Made by a program: the position numbers and the translations under genes. From assembly GCA_016195915.1 (NCBI GenBank), contig JACPYS010000024.1:1-56944 (forward strand): 56,944 nucleotides of DNA. The letters are read 5' to 3'. How positions within the stretch are numbered: position 1 is the first letter of the stretch; every line of letters begins with the position of its first letter. The notes under the pieces are model-generated. The model was not told where the DNA came from. It was given only the letters and a program-made list of their open reading frames with translations, and ran no database searches. Of the stretch, positions 17,245 through 24,628 are shown piece by piece. The stretch comes from Betaproteobacteria bacterium (GTDB lineage Bacteria > Pseudomonadota > Gammaproteobacteria > Burkholderiales > SG8-39).

Positions 17245-17274
17245 TTTCAATCTAGGTTGAAATGCTTTTCAACC
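17245..17274. promoter_or_regulatory. Inverted-repeat cluster, candidate upstream activator sequence (UAS)
   Basis: A perfect 8-bp inverted repeat with a 4-base spacer lies at 17255-17274 (GGTTGAAATGCTTTTCAACC). The same TTTCAA half-site recurs at 17245-17250, giving alternating TTTCAA, TTGAAA, TTTCAA at 17245, 17257 and 17267. The cluster starts six bases downstream of the activator gene's stop and lies about 110-130 bp upstream of the predicted sigma54 start point, the usual range for enhancer sites. No T-run follows on the minus strand, so a terminator is less likely. Confidence 0.6.
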
Positions 17275-17279
17275 AACAT

Positions 17280-18776
17280 TCATGTTCGCTGCCTCTTGCC
17301 AACGAATTTATGGAGGGCTTGAGGCGTAATGCCAAGCAACCGCGCCGCCTTGCTCCGGTTCCCGTTCGCCAAGTCAAGCGCGCGATCGACGAGGTTCCTT
17401 CTCGCGTCCTTCAGATAGTCCTCGATCGAAAAGCCGGGCTGTGGCTCAGGATGATTTGAAACCGCTTCGTCTTCGCCGGGTGGATCGGCCAGCACCATGT
17501 CCTCAGCATCGAGCACTTCCTTTTTGCTGAGTAGCGCTGAGCGCTCTAGCGCGTTCTCCAGATCCCGTACGTTGCCCAGCCATGGCAGCCCTTGCAGCTT
17601 CACCAATGCACCCGGCGTCAGTTTCTTCGGATGTCGGAGCGTGGCATTGATTCTGTCGAGGATGCCCAACGCAATCTTCGGGATATCGCCCCGCCGCTCC
17701 CGCAGGGCCGGCAGGCGAATCTGGCCAACGCTCAATCTGTAGTAGAGATCCTCCCTGAATTTCTTTTCTTTGATGGCCCGCGAAAGATCGGTGTTGGTTG
17801 CGGCAATCACGCGAACGTTCACGCGGTGCCCCTTCTTTGCTCCCAGCGGATCGAGGATGCCATCCTCCAAAATACGAAGAAGTTTTCCCTGCGACTCCGA
17901 GGGAAGCTCACCGAGTTCATCGAGAAAAAGCGTACCTCCATCGGCAAGATCGAATTTCCCGAGTTGGTCATTCACCGCCCCGGTGAACGCGCCGCGCTTG
18001 TGACCGAAGAGGACGCTTTCAGCGAGCTCCCGGGGCAGCGCTGCGCAGTTGAGCGGAACGAAACGTTCGACGGGCCTCCCGCTTAGCCCGTGAATCAGTC
18101 GCGCAAAGAGTTCCTTGCCTGTCCCTGTCCCTCCCGCGAGCAACACCGGAGCGTCCGAGGTCGCGAGCGCAGCTGCGGTGTCAAGGGCTTTGAGCAGTGA
18201 AGGATGATCGCCGACGATTCCCAACATGCGAATTACCTCGCCAAGCTCCTTGGACGGAGCATAGTCGGGCGTGGGCCGTGCGACATCCCATCTCACGGTA
18301 GGAAACGTCGCCGCAGTGAGATCGATCTCGGAGACCAGCGGTCTCTCTCTCGACACAAAGCGAGGCGGCCGGACATGCAGAACGCGAGCGGGAATATCCC
18401 CGCTAGCAATGAGAAGAATCCAGACTGCATGCATCTGCGGGGTGCCAGATGCCACGGAAACGAAGTACTCGTCCACTCCATCAGACTTAGGCAGCGATCG
18501 AAATGCGGCACGAACTCCTTTCGTTATCGCGGCGTAATCGGTCGGGTCGGTCAGCGGAACATCGATCAGCTCCGTGCTCACCTGCGGATATCTCTGCTGG
18601 ATCGCGTCCCTGGTGTCCCTTGAGTGCTGCGTCGTGTTCGGCGTAGACAGCAGGGCGACTCTTTCGAACTGGCGAGCGGAAAGGAGCGAAAGAATTGGAC
18701 CTGCCTGCTCGTTCTCCGCAAGCGGCCCCTTCGCGAAGGGGTCCTGAAACCCGGTAAATGTTAGTAGTGTTCTCAC
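17280..18776 (-). CDS. CARF-domain sigma54-dependent activator (RtcR-like bEBP)
   Basis: Product of 498 residues. Residues 1-150 have an RtcR-type CARF layout: MRTLLTFTGFQDPF, then RVALLSTPNTTQHSRDT, then EYFVSVASGTPQMHAVW and PARVLHVRPP. CARF domains sense nucleotide or RNA-derived ligands. The AAA+ domain has Walker A GGTGTGKE (215-222), the sigma54-contacting loop GAFTGA (262-267), Walker B GGTLFLDE (280-287) and sensor/arginine-finger segments. A Fis-type helix-turn-helix (NRSKAARLLGITPQALHKFV) ends the protein. The GTG start at 18776 has a weak site. E. coli RtcR controls RNA repair genes; here the neighbouring sigma54 promoter belongs to the SNase/type I restriction operon, so the ligand may signal phage damage. 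That coupling is inference. Confidence 0.9.
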   Translation of the reverse strand: MRTLLTFTGFQDPFAKGPLAENEQAGPILSLLSARQFERVALLSTPNTTQHSRDTRDAIQQRYPQVSTELIDVPLTDPTDYAAITKGVRAAFRSLPKSDGVDEYFVSVASGTPQMHAVWILLIASGDIPARVLHVRPPRFVSRERPLVSEIDLTAATFPTVRWDVARPTPDYAPSKELGEVIRMLGIVGDHPSLLKALDTAAALATSDAPVLLAGGTGTGKELFARLIHGLSGRPVERFVPLNCAALPRELAESVLFGHKRGAFTGAVNDQLGKFDLADGGTLFLDELGELPSESQGKLLRILEDGILDPLGAKKGHRVNVRVIAATNTDLSRAIKEKKFREDLYYRLSVGQIRLPALRERRGDIPKIALGILDRINATLRHPKKLTPGALVKLQGLPWLGNVRDLENALERSALLSKKEVLDAEDMVLADPPGEDEAVSNHPEPQPGFSIEDYLKDARRNLVDRALDLANGNRSKAARLLGITPQALHKFVGKRQRT

Positions 18777-18877
18777 GCAGGCAGTTTTGGTGTTTGCCGC
18801 CTCCAGCTTTTCCGGGGCAGGCGGCAGCTTGTTCCGTTCGCCGCGAAGTTTAGCCCCTGCCGTCCCGACTCGGGCCT

Positions 18878-20068
18878 CTAGATTGCACCTACGACGCGCA
18901 ATGCCTCGACTTCCTCGCAGGTGAGACCTAGCAGGCCTTCCAGGATTTCCCCCGTGTGTTCGCCCAGCACCGGCTCGCGCTTCGGCTCAACGTTTCCCGA
19001 GTTCGAGAATTTCGCCGGCTGCGGTACCAACTTCAGTTCGCCGAATACTGGATGCGGTACAGAGCGCAACAGGCCGCGTGCCTCCGCCTGCGCGCTTCCG
19101 GCAGCTTGCGCGAGATCCCAGACCGGACCGGCAGGGATCCCCGCCGCATGGCAGCGGCCAACGACGTCATCCACATCCAGCGGTCCACTCCACGCTTCAA
19201 TTGCCGCACGCAGCGCCGCTTCATTCTCGAACCGGGCAAGGTTCTTCAAAAAGCGCGCATCCAATGCGAGATCGTCCCGGCCCATGACTCCGCACATCGA
19301 CTTGAACTGCGCATCGCTAGTCACGACCAGCGCCACCAATCCGTTGCGGCAGCGGTAGGTGTTCACCGGCGTCGTGACCGGATGGCGGTTGCCGACGCGC
19401 GGCGGCGCCTTGCCGCTGGCGAGCAGGTTGGCGAGGCCGGTCATCTGCATGGCCATCAGCGCATCGAACATCGCGAGGTCGATTCGCTCACCGTGTCCCG
19501 TGCGCGATCGTCCCTGCAATGCGGCCAGCACTGCCCACGATCCCATCAGGCCGGTCCAAAGGTCGCCGAGCGACTCACCGAGCGCCGTAGGCGCGCCCTC
19601 CGGTTGGCCGGTCACGCTCATGATCCCGGACATCGCCTGGATGATCAGGTCGTAGGCCGCCCAGCCGGCATGCGGGCCTTCCTGGCCGAAGCCGGAGATC
19701 GACAGGTACACCAGCCGCGGGTTGCGCGCCGAGAGCGTTTCGTAATCCATCCTCAGGCGTGCCGCGACACCGGGGCGAAAGTTCTCCACCACCACGTCCG
19801 ACTTTTCAGCCAGCCTGTAACTGATTTCCTTGGCGCGCGGGTCCTTTAGATCCAGGGTGACGCTCTTCTTGTTGCGGTTGATGAGCGCGAAATAGACGCT
19901 CGCGCCGCCCGCAAACGGCCCAAAATGGCGCGAATCATCGCCGCGCCCCGGGGTCTCGATCTTGATGACCTCGGCGCCGAGATCCGCGAGCAGCGCGGTG
20001 CAGTACGGCCCGGACAGAACACGCGACAAGTCCAGCACACGCAGACCCGAAAGAGGTGCCTGGTTCAT
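18878..20068 (-). CDS. CaiB/BaiF family (class III) CoA-transferase
   Basis: Product of 396 residues, normal for the family, which moves CoA between carboxylates. The N-terminus LSGLRVLDLSRVLSGPYCT is diagnostic. The catalytic aspartate equivalent (Asp169 of formyl-CoA transferase) is present in SLGDLWTG at residue 169. NRNKKSVTLDLKDP and SISGFGQEGP are further family blocks. ATG 20068 overlaps the stop of the quinone-reductase-like gene (ATGA), so it is coupled to hutC and that gene. A CoA-transferase is not part of the known hut pathway; it may act on a downstream acid, or be an unrelated passenger under HutC control. Confidence 0.9.
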   Translation of the reverse strand: MNQAPLSGLRVLDLSRVLSGPYCTALLADLGAEVIKIETPGRGDDSRHFGPFAGGASVYFALINRNKKSVTLDLKDPRAKEISYRLAEKSDVVVENFRPGVAARLRMDYETLSARNPRLVYLSISGFGQEGPHAGWAAYDLIIQAMSGIMSVTGQPEGAPTALGESLGDLWTGLMGSWAVLAALQGRSRTGHGERIDLAMFDALMAMQMTGLANLLASGKAPPRVGNRHPVTTPVNTYRCRNGLVALVVTSDAQFKSMCGVMGRDDLALDARFLKNLARFENEAALRAAIEAWSGPLDVDDVVGRCHAAGIPAGPVWDLAQAAGSAQAEARGLLRSVPHPVFGELKLVPQPAKFSNSGNVEPKREPVLGEHTGEILEGLLGLTCEEVEALRVVGAI

Positions 20069-21039
20069 TCGCTGGTCTGCTCGATAACGATCACGCTCTT
20101 GCCGGTCGTCCGGCGCGCCTCCAGGTCTGCCAGCGCGCGCGGCAGTTCCGCGAACGGGTAATGCTGCCCAACGAGCAGCCGGACTCTGCCGGCGGTTCGC
20201 AGCGCCAGCACGTCTGCCAGCGCGCGCGCAACCAGCGCAGCGTCGGTATCGTGGCTCCAGTACACGCCGAGCGCCGAGGCGTTTTTCAGCAGCAGCCGGT
20301 TCGCCTTGATCACCGGAATCGCGCCGCCAGAGAATCCCACGATCAGGAGGCGGCCGTTTCGCGCGAGCGCCTTGACGCTGAACTCGGTGATCTCGCCGCC
20401 GACCGGATCGAACACAACGTCCACGCCACGCCCGCCGGTATGTGCGAGCAAAGGCTCCAGCCACGGGCCGGCGCGGTAATCGAAGGCCGCTTCCGCCCCG
20501 AGCGCGCGGCAAAGCGCGAGTTTGTCGTCTCCGCCGGCCGTCGCGAAGACGCGCGCCCCGGCTGCGCGCGCGAGCTGCATCGCGGCGGCGCCGACACCGC
20601 CTGCTGCCGCGTGTACGAGGACCGTCTCGCCCTCGAGCAGGCGTGCGCGCTCGTGCAGCGCGATCCACGCAGTGGGCCAAATGACCGGGAGCGAGGCCCC
20701 TTCCGCGAAAGTAACGTCCTGCGGCAAGCCGATGAGCATGTCCTCGCGAGCCACGGCCTGCTCGGCGAAGCCTCCCCAGAGTACTTTCCCCGCGACGCGG
20801 TCCCCTTGGCGGAAGCGTGCCGAGTCCACGCGCACGGTCCCGGCAATCTCCTGCCCCGGAACGAAGGGCAACGGAGGTCGCACCTGGTAGGCGCCACGCA
20901 ACATCAGCAGATCGGAAAAGTTGAGCGCCCCCGCGGCGACACGGACGACAACCTCATCCGCGCCCGCCGTGGGCTGCGGCACCTCCGCGAGCGCGAGGTC
21001 CTGCAAACCGCCCGTGCCTGTGCAACACCATGCTCTCAT
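20065..21039 (-). CDS. MDR-family NAD(P)H:quinone reductase-like oxidoreductase
   Basis: Product of 324 residues of the medium-chain dehydrogenase/reductase superfamily, zinc-independent quinone reductase type. Visible blocks are ALNFSDLLMLRGAYQ, PFVPGQEIAGTV, the nucleotide-binding HAAAGGVGAAAMQLARAAGA near residue 140, and DVVFDPVGG. Catalytic zinc ligands of alcohol dehydrogenases are absent. ATG 21039 overlaps the hutC stop (ATGA); an upstream in-frame extension to 21120 lies inside hutC and was rejected. It is followed by the CoA-transferase with another four-base overlap. The pair could process an enoyl or keto acid released during imidazole catabolism; that is speculative. Confidence 0.88.
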   Translation of the reverse strand: MRAWCCTGTGGLQDLALAEVPQPTAGADEVVVRVAAGALNFSDLLMLRGAYQVRPPLPFVPGQEIAGTVRVDSARFRQGDRVAGKVLWGGFAEQAVAREDMLIGLPQDVTFAEGASLPVIWPTAWIALHERARLLEGETVLVHAAAGGVGAAAMQLARAAGARVFATAGGDDKLALCRALGAEAAFDYRAGPWLEPLLAHTGGRGVDVVFDPVGGEITEFSVKALARNGRLLIVGFSGGAIPVIKANRLLLKNASALGVYWSHDTDAALVARALADVLALRTAGRVRLLVGQHYPFAELPRALADLEARRTTGKSVIVIEQTSE

Positions 21040-21737
21040 GGCTTGAACCGCCCCATCAGGCGGTAACGTGATCCGGGATGCGTAAGCACCGCGTACGCCG
21101 CGACGCCGCCGCGCGCCCAAGTTCGCCGGCGCACGATCAGGCAGGGCTCGTGCGGCCCGATCCTGAGCAGCCGGCGCGCGAAAGCATCCGGCAGACGGGA
21201 CTCCACCACCTGCTCCGCCTCGGCCAGCGGCGCGACACGGAACAGGTAGTGCGACGGGGTCTCGCGCTTGAAGTCGATCTTGAGCAGGTCGGGTGCGAGC
21301 GCCGGGTTGACGTATCGGTCCTCGAGCTGCACGGGGACATCATTCTCGTAGTGCACGAGCACCGTGCGGAACACGGCGCTTTCCGGCTTGACCTCAAGCA
21401 AGGCGGCGATGTCCGGTGTCACGGGTTCCTCTACCGCAAACTTGACCATCGCGCGATGCCGATGTCCGCGCTCCGTGATCTCCTCGTGGATATCGCGGAT
21501 CTTGAGCAGCGAAGACACCGGCGTCAGCTCGGCAACGTAAGTTCCAAGCCCCTGCACGCGGTGGAGAAACCCTTCGCTCGCCAGTTCGCGCAGTGCGCGG
21601 TTCACGGTCATGCGGCTGACGCGATAGTGCCTCGTCAACTCGTTCTCCGAGGGAATCAGCTTGCCCGGCAGCCACCTCCCCGCCGAAATCTGGCGCTTTA
21701 CGTAGCGCTTGATGATCGCGAAGCGGGCCTGTGCCAT
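21036..21737 (-). CDS. hutC: GntR/HutC-family transcriptional repressor of the hut genes
   Basis: Product of 233 residues, typical size. The N-terminal winged helix reads KRYVKRQISAGRWLPGKLIP, then SENELTRHYRVSRMTVNRAL, then GLGTYVAE. The C-terminal UTRA effector domain has HEEITERGHRHRAMV, LEDRYVNPALAP and LRIGPHEPCLIVRRRTW. Characterised HutC proteins repress hut genes and are released by urocanate. ATG 21737 was chosen because the winged-helix domain begins there; an extension to 21959 runs into hutI. An operator-like TTGTATATACCA lies immediately upstream (21744-21755), so the gene is probably autoregulated. Downstream, two non-hut genes overlap in ATGA fashion. Confidence 0.93.
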   Translation of the reverse strand: MAQARFAIIKRYVKRQISAGRWLPGKLIPSENELTRHYRVSRMTVNRALRELASEGFLHRVQGLGTYVAELTPVSSLLKIRDIHEEITERGHRHRAMVKFAVEEPVTPDIAALLEVKPESAVFRTVLVHYENDVPVQLEDRYVNPALAPDLLKIDFKRETPSHYLFRVAPLAEAEQVVESRLPDAFARRLLRIGPHEPCLIVRRRTWARGGVAAYAVLTHPGSRYRLMGRFKP

Positions 21738-21743
21738 GACCGG

Positions 21744-21755
21744 TTGTATATACCA
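21744..21755 (-). promoter_or_regulatory. HutC-like operator at hutC
   Basis: TTGTATATACCA (plus strand) lies 7 bases upstream of the hutC start codon. Core TGTA-TA-TACC differs from TGTA-N2-TACA by one base and shares the TATAC core with the 13-mers at 1658 and 4400. Its position over the translation initiation region suits autorepression. Confidence 0.6.
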
Positions 21756-21786
21756 CACCTCGCCCCGGCGCGAACGCGGCTGCAAA

Positions 21787-23016
21787 TCAGCGCATCGCGC
21801 GAACGAGCTCTCCCGCACGCACCACTCTTTCGCAGGGATTCCCGCCAATCGCGTAACCGAGTTCTGCGGGTGACTCGATCCGCCAGAACGCGAGGTCGGC
21901 CTGTTTGCCCGCCTCGAGCGTTCCGTGGGTGTCGTGCATGCCGAGTGCGCGTGCGGCATTGCGCGTGACTCCCGCGAGCGCTTCCGCCGGTGTAAGCCGG
22001 AACAGCGTGCAGGAGAGGTTCAGCGTGAGAAGGATCGAGGTGAGCGGAGACGAGCCCGGATTGTGGTCGGTCGCCACGGCGATCGGAACGCGATGCCTGC
22101 GCAGCGCTTCCACCGGCGGCAATTTCTTCTCGCGCAGAAAATAAAACGCCCCGGGCAGCAGCACCGCGACGGTTCCGGCAGCAGCGAGCGCGGCAACGCC
22201 CTCCTCGTTCGAATACTCGAGATGGTCCGCCGACAACGCGCCGAATCCGGCCGCGAGCTGCGCGCCGCCGCAATCCGAGAGTTGATCGGCATGCAGCTTG
22301 ACGCGCAGACCCAGCCGGCGCGCGGCTTCGAATACGCGCGCCGTCTGTTCCGGGGAGAACGCGATCTTCTCGCAGAAGGCATCCACCGCATCGGCGAGCC
22401 GGTCCTGCGCAACCGCCGGCAGCATCTCGTCGCAGACGCAATCCACATAGGCATCGGCCCGGCCCGCAAACTCCGGCGGCAGCGCATGAGCACCCAGAAA
22501 GGTCGTCCTTACCGTAACCGGCGCGCTCGATCCCAGCAGACGCGCGATGCGCAACAGGCGAATTTCCGTCGCCGCATCGAGACCGTACCCCGACTTGACC
22601 TCGATCACCGTGACGCCTTCGTCGAGCCATTGCGCGAGTCTTCGCGCCGCGCCGGCGGTCAATTCGTGGTCGGACGCCTCGCGCGTCGCGCGCACCGTCG
22701 AGACGATGCCACCGCCAGCCCGCGCGATCTCCTCATAACTCGCTCCCAGCAGCCGCAACTCGAATTCGCGCGCGCGATTGCCGCCGTAGACGAGGTGGGT
22801 GTGGCAGTCGATCAGGCCCGGCGTGATCCAGGCTCCGCCCGCCTCGTGGATTTCCTTCGCAAGAGTTCGCGGTTCACCCGGCAGTTGCGACCGCGGCCCG
22901 ACCCACGCGATTCGTCCGTCCTTGATGCCGATCGCGCCGTCGCGCACCTCGCCGCAATCGTCGCGATCGGCGCGCAAGGTCGCAAGCTGTGCGTCGAGCC
23001 AGAGCACGTCCCACAT
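21787..23016 (-). CDS. hutI: Imidazolonepropionase
   Basis: Third hut enzyme: hydrolyses 4-imidazolone-5-propionate to N-formimidoyl-L-glutamate, cytoplasmic, amidohydrolase superfamily, zinc or iron dependent. The 409 residues match the family. Metal ligands lie in [12 protein letters not shown] (His72, His74) and substrate-contacting residues in EVKSGYGLD; later ligands are in LHADQLSD and [10 protein letters not shown]. It is the first gene of a leftward unit with hutC, the MDR gene and caiB, with a 49-bp gap before hutC that contains the HutC-like operator. The start ATG is only 23 bp from the divergent hutF start. Confidence 0.97.
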   Translation of the reverse strand: MWDVLWLDAQLATLRADRDDCGEVRDGAIGIKDGRIAWVGPRSQLPGEPRTLAKEIHEAGGAWITPGLIDCHTHLVYGGNRAREFELRLLGASYEEIARAGGGIVSTVRATREASDHELTAGAARRLAQWLDEGVTVIEVKSGYGLDAATEIRLLRIARLLGSSAPVTVRTTFLGAHALPPEFAGRADAYVDCVCDEMLPAVAQDRLADAVDAFCEKIAFSPEQTARVFEAARRLGLRVKLHADQLSDCGGAQLAAGFGALSADHLEYSNEEGVAALAAAGTVAVLLPGAFYFLREKKLPPVEALRRHRVPIAVATDHNPGSSPLTSILLTLNLSCTLFRLTPAEALAGVTRNAARALGMHDTHGTLEAGKQADLAFWRIESPAELGYAIGGNPCERVVRAGELVRAMR

Positions 23017-23039
23017 GACGCCGTTATCATAGCAGCGCC
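23017..23039. promoter_or_regulatory. Very short divergent promoter region of hutI and hutF
   Basis: Only 23 bp separate the two start codons. TATCAT (23025-23030) on the plus strand and TATGAT (23031-23026) on the minus strand are -10-like and nearly coincide, each about nine bases from its start codon. Little room remains for leaders or ribosome-binding sites, suggesting leaderless or near-leaderless transcripts. No clear -35 hexamers and no HutC-like site were found here. Confidence 0.35.
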
Positions 23040-24413
23040 ATGACGACCTACTTCGCCCGTGAAGCGCTGCTGCCGGAGGGCTGGAAGCGCAATGTGCATA
23101 TCGCCGTCGATACCGAGGGGACCATCACGGCAATCGGGCACGGCGCGCCGGGCGGCAGCGCGCAAACGCTCGCCGGCCCGCTGCTGCCGGGCATGGCGAA
23201 CCTGCATTCGCACGCGTTTCAGCGCGCGATGGCGGGACTCACCGAAACACGCTCCGACCCTCACGACGACTTCTGGTCCTGGCGCGAACTGATGTATCGG
23301 TTCGTCGACAGACTGACTCCGGAACACGCATTCACCATCGCGCGCCACCTGTACATCGAGATGCTCAAGCGCGGTTATACCGCGGTCGCCGAGTTCCACT
23401 ACGTGCACAACCGGGCAGGCGGCGCGCCATATGCGGCTCCCGCAGAACTTGCGCTGCGACACCTCGAGGCAGCGCGCGCGGCCGGAATTGCGATCACCCT
23501 GCTGCCATCGCTGTATATGCATGGGAATTTCGGCCGAAAACCCCTGCAGCCGCACCAGGAGCGTTTCCGAACGGACGCTTCGACCATCCTGCGCATTGCC
23601 GAAGCCGTGCAACATGCGGGGCGGGGGGATGGGAACCTGGTGGTCGGCGTTGCACCCCACTCCTTGCGGGCAGTCGATCCGCAGTCACTCGCCGACCTGG
23701 TGGCCGGCGCGCGCGCGCTCGGCGAGCATGCGCCGGTGCATATCCACGCCGCGGAGCAGATCAGGGAAGTCGAAGAGAGCGTTGCCTGGTGCGGGCGGCG
23801 GCCGGTGCATTGGCTGCTGGAGCACGCGGGCGCGGACGGGCGCTGGTGCATCGTCCACGCCACGCACGTGACGCCTGAGGAGACGCGTGCGCTTGCCGCG
23901 TCCGGCGCAGTCGTCGGTCTATGTCCAAGCACCGAGGCCAATCTCGGCGACGGAATCTTCCCGTTGGTCGAATACCGCGCCGCTGGCGGCCGCTTTGGCA
24001 TCGGGGGCGACAGCCATGTCTCGCGCGACCCGGTCGAGGAACTGCGCTTGCTCGAGTATGTCCAGCGCCTGGTCCACCGGCAGCGCAATCTCAACGTCAG
24101 CGATATTTCGCCTTCGGTCGGTACGACACTGTGGCTCGAGGCGGCGGCGGGGGGCGCGCAGGCGATCGGGCGGCCGACGGGCCGGATTGCACCTGGCGCC
24201 CGCGCGGATTTCGTCGTGCTCGACGAAAATCACCCTGAGCTCACCGCGCGGTCCGGTGATGCGATTACGAATGCCTTGGTCTTTTCGGGAGGCACTGACA
24301 TGGTGCGCGACGTCGCGGTAGCCGGGCGATGGGTGATCAACGACCGCAGGCACGACAGCACAGATGAGGCAGTGCGTGATTACGATCGTGTGCTGGGCGA
24401 ACTTCGTGCCTAG
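23040..24413 (+). CDS. hutF: Formimidoylglutamate deiminase
   Basis: Converts N-formimidoyl-L-glutamate to N-formyl-L-glutamate and ammonia, marking the five-step (Pseudomonas-type) hut pathway; the final deformylase HutG is not in the window. The 457 residues match HutF. Zinc ligands are in [12 protein letters not shown] (His56, His58), with later ligands in HIHAAEQ and [12 protein letters not shown]. The VAEFHYVHN segment is also family-typical. It is divergent from hutI. Just after the stop the sequence changes abruptly to about 18% G+C. Confidence 0.96.
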   Translation: MTTYFAREALLPEGWKRNVHIAVDTEGTITAIGHGAPGGSAQTLAGPLLPGMANLHSHAFQRAMAGLTETRSDPHDDFWSWRELMYRFVDRLTPEHAFTIARHLYIEMLKRGYTAVAEFHYVHNRAGGAPYAAPAELALRHLEAARAAGIAITLLPSLYMHGNFGRKPLQPHQERFRTDASTILRIAEAVQHAGRGDGNLVVGVAPHSLRAVDPQSLADLVAGARALGEHAPVHIHAAEQIREVEESVAWCGRRPVHWLLEHAGADGRWCIVHATHVTPEETRALAASGAVVGLCPSTEANLGDGIFPLVEYRAAGGRFGIGGDSHVSRDPVEELRLLEYVQRLVHRQRNLNVSDISPSVGTTLWLEAAAGGAQAIGRPTGRIAPGARADFVVLDENHPELTARSGDAITNALVFSGGTDMVRDVAVAGRWVINDRRHDSTDEAVRDYDRVLGELRA

Positions 24414-24628
24414 ATCCAATATATAAATTTATTTGTATAACAATCATATAGATATATATATTATCTAAACTGCTTGATTAGAGTTTGAGCGAGGATTATT
24501 AAGTTTATATTTTTATTATCAATACATTATGTTTATTTTTTAAACTTTCTAATTAGATATGAAACGGGATTAATTCATATAATACATTTACATATCAATA
24601 TTATATTTATCATTTCTAATCTAAGTTA
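24414..24628. other. Extremely AT-rich intergenic tract
   Basis: Between two convergent genes of about 63% G+C lies a block with 39 G/C in 220 bases (24421-24640, hand count), about 18% G+C. It contains no ORF of note, no convincing terminator hairpin with T-run, and no clear terminal inverted repeat, although the edges GATCCAAT and, inverted, GATCGAAT are similar. The tract extends into the last codons of the acetoacetyl-CoA synthetase gene (ending ELSM-stop), which suggests that it supplied a new stop codon. Confidence 0.6.

Larger units (their letters stand above)
6246..18877. other. Defence island inserted at the hutH locus
   Basis: Nine leftward genes between the hutH remnant and the caiB gene form one block: a CARF-sigma54 activator and an eight-gene operon built on type I restriction-modification. 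Base composition falls relative to the hut genes (one sample line each: 45% G+C at 12481-12540 against 63% at 5041-5100). No integrase, transposase or tRNA is visible at either edge, and I could not define exact ends or target duplications. Left limit is taken at the end of hutH similarity, right limit at the caiB stop. Confidence 0.65.

Noticed and set aside
17221-17245. A first possible sigma54 promoter (ACCGGTTTGCAC on the minus strand) nearer the inverted repeats
   Set aside because: No GG lies ten bases before the GC; the element at 17155-17171 fits far better and is correctly placed for the SNase gene.
17255-17274. The inverted repeat as a Rho-independent terminator of the activator gene
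   Set aside because: The stem is AT-rich, and no T-run follows on the minus strand; the placement relative to the sigma54 promoter favours an activator site.
24414-24628. A MITE or insertion-sequence remnant with terminal inverted repeats in the AT-rich block
   Set aside because: Only about 7 of 8 bases match at the two edges and no longer repeat or target duplication is visible; kept as an unexplained tract instead.
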